Positions 1 to 6,356 of a stretch of DNA of 57,223 nt are shown one piece after another. This stretch comes from a candidate division WOR-1 bacterium RIFCSPLOWO2_02_FULL_46_20 (GTDB lineage: Bacteria > Margulisbacteria > WOR-1 > O2-12-FULL-45-9). Under the pieces are notes generated by a model, which saw only the letters and a program-made list of their open reading frames with translations, was not told the origin of the DNA and ran no database searches. The stretch spans positions 1-57,223 of the forward strand of contig METP01000048.1 of assembly GCA_001771365.1 (NCBI GenBank), read 5' to 3'. The stretch's first letter is position 1, and the number at the start of each line of letters is the position of its first letter. A program made the translations under genes and the position numbers.

Positions 1-2
1 TT

Positions 3-332
3 TTGGGTTATCCCGGGTTTAAAAAACAAGGTTTTAGCATTGGAGTGGCTTTTGATAATAGTGCAAGAAAGATTGGGAAAAAAATTCAAGAAATTAAAGT
101 CTGCAATCTCAAAGGTTTGCCGCTCGAAGTTGCCAGGAAAGAGATAAAGATTGCTTTTATCACTGTGCCTGCCGCGGCGGCGCAAGAGGTGGCCAATCTT
201 TTGGTTGAGGCAGGAATTCGCGCTATTATCAATTTTACCCCGGCTCGAATTTGGGTGCCGCCCAAAGTTATTCTGCGCCACGTTGATCTGACCCGTGAAT
301 TAGAGGTGGCTTCGTATTACCTGGGCAAGTGA
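3..332 (+). CDS. rex: Redox-sensing transcriptional repressor Rex, C-terminal part (partial at window edge)
   Basis: Only the last ~110 codons lie in the window and the frame is open to the left edge. The visible part is the end of the Rossmann NAD(H)-binding domain and the C-terminal swapped helix. The segments GYPGFKKQGF, AFDNSARKIG, ITVPAAAAQEVANLLVEAG and the VDLTRELEVASYYL tail are typical of Rex. Rex represses fermentative and respiratory genes when NADH/NAD+ is low and releases DNA when NADH binds. The next gene starts 286 bases downstream behind its own promoter, so rex ends its transcript here. The identification is firm; the DNA-binding N-terminal domain cannot be judged. Confidence 0.9.
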   Translation: MGYPGFKKQGFSIGVAFDNSARKIGKKIQEIKVCNLKGLPLEVARKEIKIAFITVPAAAAQEVANLLVEAGIRAIINFTPARIWVPPKVILRHVDLTRELEVASYYLGK

Positions 333-418
333 AATTTTTCCGCTAGATTGTTGTGAAGAACCTCTATTTTGGCCAAATGTGATGTTACTACTTTGGTGCT
401 ACATATCTAAAAAAGCAG

Positions 419-448
419 TTGACAGAACGAAAGGGGATATGTTAGTAT
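419..448 (+). promoter_or_regulatory. Sigma-70-type promoter of the Fur-box operon
   Basis: A perfect -35 TTGACA (419-424) is followed after 18 bp by TAGTAT (443-448, 4 of 6 bases of TATAAT). The predicted transcript starts near 455, directly in front of or within the Fur-like dyad. It would leave a leader of about 165 nt before the gene at 619. I see nothing clear in that leader apart from a weak GC-rich stem around 558-580 and a good ribosome site, AAGGAGGG, before 619. Confidence 0.6.
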
Positions 449-453
449 TTAAT

Positions 454-476
454 TATTGATAATGAGTATCAATATC
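454..476 (+). promoter_or_regulatory. Fur-box-like operator
   Basis: Bases 458-476 read GATAATGAGTATCAATATC, which matches 16 of 19 positions of the classical Fur box GATAATGATAATCATTATC. The stretch also contains a perfect 8-bp inverted repeat, TATTGATA (454-461) and TATCAATA (467-474), around a 5-bp centre. It sits just downstream of the -10 element, where bound Fur would block initiation. It predicts iron-dependent repression of the operon beginning at 619. No fur gene is in the window. Confidence 0.75.
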
Positions 477-618
477 AATAAGTAGATTGGGGTGGGTTGT
501 TTGAATAAATAAATAAAAGCAACCTCGATTTAGTGAAATTAAACATAAAAAGGGGGTGCGGCTAAATTTGCGGCCGTTGTTTTAGGCTGAAACTAAAAAT
601 ATTAAGGAGGGCAAAGTA

Positions 619-1344
619 ATGTTTAGAGAGATTTTGTTCAAAGTCTTCTGTTTTTCGGCGATCTTATCAGTTTTGACCTCGGCTTCTTTTGCCGATCGGC
701 GCTCTTATGTCTGGACATATGAATATGTCACGATGCCCCGCGGGATGGTGGAGGTCGAATATTACAATACGCTTGAATATCCCGACACGACCAACCCCAA
801 GGTCAATACCTGGAAGCACTGGGTGGAGCTCGAGTACGGCCTGACTGACAATTGGGATGTTAGCATGTACCAGACCTTCAAGCAGACCAATACCGCGGCG
901 GCCAACACGCTGTCGTATGACGGATTCAAACTGCGGACTCGTTACCGGCTGGGTGAAAGAGGGTCTAATCCGGTCGACATGCTATTGTATGCTGAATTGA
1001 TCGAGCCAAATGATCTAAGCAAAGCCGGCGTCTTCGAAGGTAAAGTCATCCTGGCCAAAGATATCCGGATGCTGAATTTCTCCTACAATTATATTATTAA
1101 GCGGGAGTTGACCGAGGCGGCCAAGACTGAGAACGAGTTCGCGGCCGGCGCCAGCGTCGAATTACGGCCGACTTTCAAAATCGGCCTGGAGGCCAAGGGC
1201 AATTATAGTACCGGCAAGCATTACGTCGGGCCGACGATTTCCTGGGCGCAGGAAAAATTCTGGCTGAATTTTGGCGCCGTAAGAGGCTTGGGCAATGGGG
1301 CAAATGATCTGCAAACGCGCCTGCTTATTGGTATTAATATTTAG
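619..1344 (+). CDS. Outer-membrane beta-barrel protein, function unknown
   Basis: The 241-residue protein starts with a signal peptide ending near SFADRRS. It continues as alternating short amphipathic strands rich in aromatic residues (VEVEYYNTLEY, WVELEYGLTDNWDVSMYQTFK), a pattern typical of a small porin-like barrel. The C-terminal strand ends in LLIGINI. The start has a strong site (AAGGAGGG). It is the first gene behind the Fur-box promoter and overlaps the next gene by 50 bases. It resembles uncharacterised outer-membrane families such as DUF6662, an assignment from memory only. A role in iron or heme handling, or in carrying electrons across the outer membrane, is inferred from context. 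Confidence 0.6.
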   Translation: MFREILFKVFCFSAILSVLTSASFADRRSYVWTYEYVTMPRGMVEVEYYNTLEYPDTTNPKVNTWKHWVELEYGLTDNWDVSMYQTFKQTNTAAANTLSYDGFKLRTRYRLGERGSNPVDMLLYAELIEPNDLSKAGVFEGKVILAKDIRMLNFSYNYIIKRELTEAAKTENEFAAGASVELRPTFKIGLEAKGNYSTGKHYVGPTISWAQEKFWLNFGAVRGLGNGANDLQTRLLIGINI

Positions 1345-1576
1345 TTCAGCTTTGCTGATCTCGGGCTGTGTTCCGGATGAGGAGCAGTCGGCGGCTTATA
1401 AGCTGTACAGCGCGAAGTGCAGTTCCTGCCACCGGCTGCTCCCGCCGGAGGATTATCCGCTGGAGAAGTTCGGTGAATATATCGAAAAATACGGCAAAGA
1501 GTTGACCCCGGAGGAGAAGACCCGGCTGCTTGATGGGTTGAGAGCCTATAAAAAGTTAAAGGAAGAACAAAAATGA
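1295..1576 (+). CDS. Monoheme c-type cytochrome lipoprotein
   Basis: The 93-residue protein has a lipoprotein signal with lipobox LISGC (Cys25) and one heme-c motif, CSSCH (residues 42-46). The start at 1295 is preferred because AAGAGG lies 8 bases upstream; the ATG at 1304 has no well-spaced site. After the heme motif there is neither Met nor His, so the usual sixth heme ligand of class I cytochromes is missing and the heme may be five-coordinate or Lys-bound. The gene overlaps the 3' end of the upstream barrel gene by 50 bases and the next barrel gene by 4 (ATGA). Tight coupling between two outer-membrane barrels suggests an outer-membrane electron-transfer or heme-related unit. That role is inference. 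Confidence 0.75.
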   Translation: MGQMICKRACLLVLIFSSALLISGCVPDEEQSAAYKLYSAKCSSCHRLLPPEDYPLEKFGEYIEKYGKELTPEEKTRLLDGLRAYKKLKEEQK

Positions 1577-2319
1577 AGCAATATGTGTCAACGATCATAA
1601 TGCTCTCTATGATCATCGCCCCGGCTCTGGCCTACCGGCCCTTCGGCACCGAAGACGCAGGTGTCGCCGGCAAAGGGGTGATCCAGTTTGAGGGAAGCTG
1701 GGATTATTTGCGCTGGAATGATGGCATGATCGAGAAGAATTATCTGTTCGTGCCGATCTACGGCGTGACCGATCAGCTGGAGCTGTCGGCGGAAATCCCG
1801 TACATGTATCATTATAACATTGGCGGTACATCCCCCAGTGGGGTCGGGGACATCAACCTGGTGGCCAAATATCTGCTGGTGGAGGAGGGGGTCAAAACTC
1901 CCGCTTTTGCACTGAAAGGGGTGGGCAAACTCGATAACGGTGATTTCAGCGCGGGACTTGGCAGCGGCGATAAGGATTGGAGCATTTTCGCGGTCGCGTC
2001 AAAAACTTTTGGGCGGGCGGTCCTGCATTCGCACGTCGGGTACACCTGGGTCGGCAAAAGCAAAGATGCGAATTTGCGCGACATTCCGCTCTTCGCGCTG
2101 GGCCTTGATTACGGCCTGACAGAACCGCTCCATCTGATCGCCGAAATTAACGGCAACCGCCATCCGGACAGCACGCAAACCGAATATCCCAGAAGCGCTC
2201 TTTTGGGGTTCACTTATAAAATATCAGAAAAGCTCATTTTTGACCTGGCCGGCAAGTGGGGGCTTTCAAACGCCAGCCCGGCCTGGGACGCGGCTTTCGG
2301 TTTTTCCGCGACGCTGTGA
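1573..2319 (+). CDS. Outer-membrane beta-barrel transporter-like protein
   Basis: A 248-residue protein with a clear signal peptide (cleavage after APALA) followed by YRPFGTEDAGV. The FGTEDA region and the repeated strand pattern VTDQLELSAEIPY ... GVGDINLVAKYLL match the large family of putative outer-membrane barrels annotated as meta-pathway phenol-degradation-like or transporter. The final strand ends in GFSATL. It is translationally coupled to the cytochrome gene through ATGA. The family name should not be read as a phenol function. Under a Fur site, a substrate or electron conduit linked to iron limitation is the more sensible reading. Confidence 0.65.
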   Translation: MKQYVSTIIMLSMIIAPALAYRPFGTEDAGVAGKGVIQFEGSWDYLRWNDGMIEKNYLFVPIYGVTDQLELSAEIPYMYHYNIGGTSPSGVGDINLVAKYLLVEEGVKTPAFALKGVGKLDNGDFSAGLGSGDKDWSIFAVASKTFGRAVLHSHVGYTWVGKSKDANLRDIPLFALGLDYGLTEPLHLIAEINGNRHPDSTQTEYPRSALLGFTYKISEKLIFDLAGKWGLSNASPAWDAAFGFSATL

Positions 2320-2342
2320 TATCATAATAAGGAGAATATTTA

Positions 2343-2738
2343 ATGCAAGAGTGCCACGGCAAAGTTAAGATAGATTTTTCGGGACTGAAGAAGATCTCCC
2401 TGGTCGGCAATCCCAACGTTGGCAAGAGCGTGATCTTCTCTCATCTAACAGACATTTACGTCACCGTTTCCAATTACCCAGGAACGACTGTTGAGGTTTC
2501 GCGGGGCGCCGGCACGATCGACCGCCAGAAGTTCGAAATCATCGACACGCCGGGCATGAACAATCTAATCCCGTCGTCCGAGGACGAAAAGGTGACAGTC
2601 GCGTACATTTTAACCCATAACCATCCGCGGCTGCGCAAGCTGATGTCGTTCGGCATCGCGCCGGGAGTAAAAATCCGCCAAACTGGCCGCATATCCCGGC
2701 GTGTCCCGGCCGCAAATTCCTGCTTGACAAAAGTTTAA
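2343..2738 (+). pseudogene. Truncated FeoB G-domain joined to a FeoA-like remnant
   Basis: The 131-residue frame starts behind AAGGAG. It carries the FeoB GTPase signatures in order: G1 GNPNVGKS (22-29), G2 YPGTTVE (45-51), G3 DTPG (68-71) and the switch-II-like PSSEDEKVT. At about residue 94 it changes abruptly to RLRKLMSFGIAPGVKIRQTG, which is the signature of FeoA, and then ends. The G4/G5 motifs and the whole FeoB permease are missing. Normal FeoB has about 600-750 residues, and FeoA normally stands before FeoB or at its N-terminus. The order seen here suggests an internal deletion that fused two feo pieces. It could be a dead remnant or a small free GTPase. Its last codons overlap the next promoter. 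Confidence 0.6.
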
Positions 2739-2766
2739 CATACTTTATAATATGACTAAATTAGTC
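2724..2766 (+). promoter_or_regulatory. Consensus promoter with IscR-type dyad for the heme-copper reductase genes
   Basis: TTGACA (2724-2729), a 16-bp spacer and TATAAT (2746-2751) form a perfect core promoter inside the 3' end of the FeoB remnant. Directly downstream, GACTAA-A-TTAGTC (2754-2766) is a perfect 6-1-6 dyad. It fits the core GACTRWWWYAGTC of the IscR type-1 consensus exactly, and about 18 of 25 positions over the full motif. An Rrf2-family Fe-S regulator is therefore the likely controller. Candidates in the window are the proteins at 4986 and 17110. Confidence 0.7.
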
Positions 2767-2790
2767 GTAAATAGCAGTGAAGGGGGAATT

Positions 2791-3348
2791 ATGAATGTTT
2801 TGTCGCTGGCCCTGTATCTTAGGATTTTTTACGCCGCGCTAGTTTTGATCGTTGTCTCCCTGATGGTTTTTTATGTCAGGGGCCTGACCACAAAAGGCGA
2901 AACATCGGGACGGCTCAAAGCCGTATTTTACGGTTGGCTCGGTTTTCTTGTCGCCGTCGCCATTCTTTTTCATCTTCTAACCGCCTGGCAGATACCCTGG
3001 GTGCGCTGGGAGATCAAACGGGCTGAAATCGTCCCCAACCGGGAATTCGCGCTCAACGCCAAACAACACCGGTTTACTTTGCCGGCCGGCGGCTTGAAAG
3101 TTCGTCAGGGTGAGGTGGTCAAATTTAAGGTCACTTCCTCTGACCTGACCTATGGCTTTGGCGTTTTTCATGAGAGCGGGGCGATGGAATTCCAGATGCA
3201 GGTCCTGCCCGGGCATTCTAACGAGATCATCTGGATTTTTAAGGATCCCGGTAAATATTCAATTCGCTCGACCGAATATGCCGGACCGGAAACCGAGCAA
3301 ATGTACCTGAAAGATTCCATAACCGTTCTGTCGGGGGAGGAAAAATAA
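2791..3348 (+). CDS. Heme-copper reductase subunit II, without CuA ligands
   Basis: The 185-residue protein has two N-terminal membrane helices (about residues 8-28 and 43-65) and a periplasmic cupredoxin-like domain. In cytochrome oxidase subunit II the CuA loop reads C-x-E-Y-C-x3-H-x2-M. Here it reads STEYAGPETEQM (160-171): both Cys and the His are gone and only the Met remains. The subunit therefore cannot hold CuA, as in quinol oxidases and several NO-reductase families. The ATG at 2752 lies inside the -10 element, so I place the start at 2791 behind GAAGGGGG. The stop codon directly abuts subunit I, so the two form one operon. Confidence 0.75.
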   Translation: MNVLSLALYLRIFYAALVLIVVSLMVFYVRGLTTKGETSGRLKAVFYGWLGFLVAVAILFHLLTAWQIPWVRWEIKRAEIVPNREFALNAKQHRFTLPAGGLKVRQGEVVKFKVTSSDLTYGFGVFHESGAMEFQMQVLPGHSNEIIWIFKDPGKYSIRSTEYAGPETEQMYLKDSITVLSGEEK

Positions 3349-4932
3349 ATGATTTCACTTAAAGAATTAAATCCTTTGCAGAAAGTCACCCTCCGTTTTG
3401 TGGTTATCGCGCTGTTATTCTACGGCCTGACTGTGATCGAAGGGATGATGATGCGCGCCGTTCAGGTCAATATTCCCTTGCTGGAAGCTGAACATTTTTT
3501 TGCGGTCCTAAACGCCCATCCCATTGTGGGGATCTTTGGCTACAGCTTCATGCTGGTCATGGGGGCGTTTTACTTTCTGGTGCCGACGTTCACGAAAAAA
3601 GAGCTCTACAGCGTCTTCCTGGCCGAGCTCAACTGGCTGGTCATGGCAGCCGGGACGGGCATCGTTTGGCTAAGCAGTTTTATTTTCCACTACAGCGCCC
3701 TTTACACTAATTACTGGCCCCTGCCGGTCATTGGCTCGACCGGCGTAAGCCTCGGGCTTTACGCTCTCGGCATCCTTTTGATCATGATTGGTATCCTCAT
3801 CTTTTGTTTCAATCTTTTCGCGACCGTCTTTCATCGCGAGCCGGGTGACAAGCCGCTTTCGACCCTTATCATTTCCGCTTTCGGTCTGGACGGCTTCGTT
3901 AATATATTCAACCGTTTCCGTGGCCGGCCGGATAAAGTTGTTGAGCCGGATGTGCCGCTGCCGATCGTGGCCATCTTTCGCGGGACGATCGATACCGTGC
4001 TCGACGCTCTGGTCCTGGGCTCGGTCGCGATCGTTTTCCTGGTCTACGCCTTTTTTAAGCTGAAGGGCGCTACTCTCCCCACAACCTGGCTTGATCCGCT
4101 CATTTATAAGAATCTTTACTGGTGGGGGCTCGATCTGATCGCCGATGGCCTTGTTTTGATTTATGTGGCTGGCACCTGGTATCTCCTGGCCATGATCATC
4201 ACCGGCCGGCAGATCTTTATGCAGAATTTCGCGCGGGCGGCGCTTTTTGTCGAGCTGGTCGTTTCCTGGTTCGTCTGGAGCCATCATCTCCTCTCCGACC
4301 AGACCCAGCCGGTCATGATGAGGATCTTTTCCGGCGAAATGATCACCGCTTTTGAACTGGTTACCTCCGGCATCGCCGTTTTCCTGACGCTGGCTACCCT
4401 CTGGCAGGCGCGGCCGCTCAAAATGACCATGCCGTTAAAATTTTTATTGGGCGGCATCGTTGGCTTTGGCCTGGGCGTGCCGGCCGGCATTCTGCAGGCT
4501 GATCTTGGCATGAATCGTATTCTTCACAATACCCAGTGGGTGATAGGGGCGCACGCGCACATGCAGATTTTGGTCGGGCTCTCCTGCACTCTTTTTGCCG
4601 CGCTGTACGCGATCTTCCCGATGGTGACGAAGAGAGAAGTGAAGAGCGAATTCTTGTCGAATGTCCATTTCTGGTGCCAGATGGTCGGCGGCATCGGCAT
4701 GTCGGTCGCCATGGGGTTTGCCGGCTTGAATGGAATGCTCCGGCGGACGCTTTATATGGGTGACCCGACTTATCTCCAAGAGATGTACTTCGCGGCTTTC
4801 TTCGGGACTATTTTAGCCATAGGATACTTGGTGATGATGTACAATTTGATTTCCACTATCGGGATCCCATCATTGATATCTTTGTTCATCAGGCTGCCGT
4901 GGTCAAAAACGCAAAGTAATATCGCCTCGTAA
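3349..4932 (+). CDS. Heme-copper oxidoreductase subunit I, NO-reductase-like with altered CuB ligand
   Basis: A 527-residue polytopic membrane protein. Conserved ligands are visible: the low-spin heme His57 (AHPIVGIFGY), the CuB pair His312-His313 (VWSHHLL) and His402/His404 (GAHAHM) for the high- and low-spin hemes. The third CuB ligand region, HPEVY in oxygen reductases or WWxxHLWVEG in NO reductases, reads WWGLDLIADG (258-267). The His is thus replaced by Asp262, and the Tyr of the His-Tyr crosslink is absent. This points to a NO-reductase-type enzyme, probably one of the newer families with remodelled active sites (eNOR, sNOR, gNOR, nNOR), rather than an O2 reductase. The subunit II without CuA and the NsrR-like gene next door agree. 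Which family it belongs to is unresolved. Confidence 0.75.
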   Translation: MISLKELNPLQKVTLRFVVIALLFYGLTVIEGMMMRAVQVNIPLLEAEHFFAVLNAHPIVGIFGYSFMLVMGAFYFLVPTFTKKELYSVFLAELNWLVMAAGTGIVWLSSFIFHYSALYTNYWPLPVIGSTGVSLGLYALGILLIMIGILIFCFNLFATVFHREPGDKPLSTLIISAFGLDGFVNIFNRFRGRPDKVVEPDVPLPIVAIFRGTIDTVLDALVLGSVAIVFLVYAFFKLKGATLPTTWLDPLIYKNLYWWGLDLIADGLVLIYVAGTWYLLAMIITGRQIFMQNFARAALFVELVVSWFVWSHHLLSDQTQPVMMRIFSGEMITAFELVTSGIAVFLTLATLWQARPLKMTMPLKFLLGGIVGFGLGVPAGILQADLGMNRILHNTQWVIGAHAHMQILVGLSCTLFAALYAIFPMVTKREVKSEFLSNVHFWCQMVGGIGMSVAMGFAGLNGMLRRTLYMGDPTYLQEMYFAAFFGTILAIGYLVMMYNLISTIGIPSLISLFIRLPWSKTQSNIAS

Positions 4933-4939
4933 AACCCTC

Positions 4940-4982
4940 TTGACAAAATTACTTAATCTGGTATAATAAATACCAGATTAAG
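4940..4982 (+). promoter_or_regulatory. Consensus promoter with a 31-bp perfect dyad, nsrR-like gene
   Basis: TTGACA (4940-4945), 16 bp, TATAAT (4962-4967). The -10 element is covered by a perfect 13-bp inverted repeat: left arm CTTAATCTGGTAT (4952-4964), centre AATAA, right arm ATACCAGATTAAG (4970-4982). A 31-bp dyad on the -10 is the expected layout of an Rrf2-family autoregulatory operator. The predicted transcript would have only about 12 nt before the ATG at 4986. The dyad sequence is different from that at 2754, so different or additional regulators may be involved. Confidence 0.75.
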
Positions 4983-4985
4983 CTT

Positions 4986-5384
4986 ATGAAACTAACCCTA
5001 GCGGCGGAAAACTCAATTATGATCCTCTACTTCCTGACCAGGGAAGGAAAGAGATTGACGGTGGCCGAGCTGTCGCAAAAACTCGGCACCCCGGCCAACC
5101 ACATATACAAGCTGGTTCAGTCCCTGGTGCGCGGGGGATACGTGCGATCCTTTCAGGGAAAAGTAGGCGGGGTGGAGCTTGCCGCTAATCCCCATAAAGT
5201 TACGCTCAGCGAGATAATCGAACATTTGGAAGGCCCGATCAATCTCTCAAACTGCATTTTCCGCGAGAAAAATTGCATCTTTATCAAGAATTGCGTTTTG
5301 AAAGGCAAGCTGGCTGCAGCGGCGCAAAAATTGGTTGCGGTGCTGCGGCGGACCACAGTGCAGGATCTGGTTAACGAAAAATGA
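4986..5384 (+). CDS. Rrf2-family transcriptional regulator, NsrR-like
   Basis: A 132-residue winged-helix regulator. Residues 1-70 are the Rrf2 HTH (LTVAELSQKLGTPANHIYKLV, then a wing with GGVELA). Three cysteines, Cys90, Cys97 and Cys103, sit in the pattern SNC-IFREKNC-IFIKNCVLKGKL, as in NsrR, whose [4Fe-4S] cluster senses nitric oxide. The end, TTVQDLV, matches the TLADL end of the family. There is no good ribosome site and the leader is very short. It sits between the NO-reductase-like genes and Nfu/hemerythrin, which supports a NO-sensing role. The alternative is a general Fe-S-status sensor. Confidence 0.75.
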   Translation: MKLTLAAENSIMILYFLTREGKRLTVAELSQKLGTPANHIYKLVQSLVRGGYVRSFQGKVGGVELAANPHKVTLSEIIEHLEGPINLSNCIFREKNCIFIKNCVLKGKLAAAAQKLVAVLRRTTVQDLVNEK

Positions 5385-5411
5385 GATTTAAAAAACAAAG
5401 GGGTGAAGCAA

Positions 5412-5654
5412 ATGGTAGAAGAAGATATTAAAAGCAGAATTATTCAATCTCTTGAGGGGATAAGGCCGGCTTTACAGTTTGATGGCGGTGACGTAGAATT
5501 GGTGGTGGTGGATGAGGTGGAAAAATCCGTCACAGTTCGGTTGCGGGGGGCCTGTGCGTGTTGTCCGGGCGCCCAGGCCACTTTGGAATACGGAGTAGCC
5601 AGGGCGATCAGGCAAGCGGTCCCGGAGATCAAAGAAGTAAAAGCGGTTATTTAA
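5412..5654 (+). CDS. NifU-like C-terminal domain (Nfu-type) Fe-S scaffold/carrier
   Basis: An 80-residue protein that is just the Nfu domain. It shows IRPALQFDGGDVELV, the cluster-binding CACCPGAQATLE with Cys48 and Cys51 as the CxxC pair, and a C-terminal VPEIKEV segment. Nfu proteins carry [4Fe-4S] clusters to target proteins. I place the start at ATG 5412 because AAAGGGGTG lies 6 bases upstream; a GTG at 5403 falls inside that site. It follows the nsrR-like gene by 27 bases and precedes the hemerythrin gene by 30, so one transcript is likely. Repair of clusters damaged by NO is a sensible inference. Confidence 0.85.
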   Translation: MVEEDIKSRIIQSLEGIRPALQFDGGDVELVVVDEVEKSVTVRLRGACACCPGAQATLEYGVARAIRQAVPEIKEVKAVI

Positions 5655-5684
5655 AATAGAATAATATATAAGAGGAGATTTATT

Positions 5685-6230
5685 ATGTTGCCGACAGAAA
5701 AATTGGAACAGGAACACGATGTTATTTTGAAGATGCTCAAAGTCATCCAGGCCGTATCCGGGAAAATTGAAGAAATCGATCAAAAAACCTTGAAGGATAT
5801 TATTGATTTCATCCGTACCTTTGCGGATCACTGTCACCATGCCAAAGAGGAAAAAATTCTATATGTTGAAGCGGAGAAACATGGTATCCCTAATGAGGGA
5901 GGGCCGATCGGAATGATGCTGGTCGAACATGATCAGGGGAGGGGTTATGTAAAAATGATGGATGAGGCTTTGCAGAAGGTTGGGAAAGGAGACAAAAAAG
6001 CGGCAAAACAATATAAAGAAAACGCCCTTCAATTCGTCGATCTGCTTGAACAGCACATCGGTAAGGAAAATCAGATTCTTTATCCAATGATTAATATGCA
6101 TCTCCCGGAAAAGCTGCAAAAGGTTATTTCTGATAGGTTTGAAAAGATGGAGAAAGAAGAAGTGGGGGAGGGAGTGCATCATAAGTATCACGCTTTGGTC
6201 GAGGAGATGGAGGTTAAGTTTTTGAAATAG
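5685..6230 (+). CDS. Hemerythrin-like HHE-domain protein
   Basis: A 181-residue all-helical cytoplasmic protein. Likely di-iron ligands are His11 (EQEHD), His49/His51/His52 with Glu55 (DHCHHAKEE), His82 (VEHDQGRG) and His124/Glu128 (EQHIGKEN). The pattern matches the HHE-type hemerythrins of anaerobes, which bind O2 or NO or deliver iron (compare YtfE/Ric). The start has a strong AAGAGGAG site. Its place after nsrR-like and nfu suggests NO or O2 defence. YtfE is longer with an N-terminal ScdA domain, absent here, so I do not assign that name. Confidence 0.85.
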   Translation: MLPTEKLEQEHDVILKMLKVIQAVSGKIEEIDQKTLKDIIDFIRTFADHCHHAKEEKILYVEAEKHGIPNEGGPIGMMLVEHDQGRGYVKMMDEALQKVGKGDKKAAKQYKENALQFVDLLEQHIGKENQILYPMINMHLPEKLQKVISDRFEKMEKEEVGEGVHHKYHALVEEMEVKFLK

Positions 6231-6274
6231 GAGGAGAGAGAAGTCAACCCAAAAACTCTGAACGACATCACGCC

Positions 6275-6302
6275 TTGACATAAACCTTACAAAGTTTATA
6301 AT
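6275..6302 (+). promoter_or_regulatory. Consensus promoter of the response-regulator/copper-efflux run
   Basis: TTGACA (6275-6280), 16-bp spacer, TATAAT (6297-6302). It is the third perfect TTGACA-N16-TATAAT promoter within 4 kb. A 6-bp inverted repeat, ATAAAC (6280-6285) and GTTTAT (6294-6299), spans the spacer and may be an operator, though this is weaker than the other dyads. The transcript would begin near 6309 and run into the gene at 6357. Confidence 0.7.
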
Positions 6303-6356
6303 ATTTATTGGAGTCGGGAATAAAAAAAAGAAATAAGGGGGAAACAAAGGAATAAT

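Noticed and set aside
351-357. TTGTGAA downstream of rex, like half of a Rex operator
   Set aside because: The second half (TTCACAA after 4 bases) is not there and no promoter is placed around it.
3670-4287. 205-codon open frame antisense to the reductase subunit I
   Set aside because: The protein composition is that of the reverse strand of membrane-helix codons; no domain or start signal.
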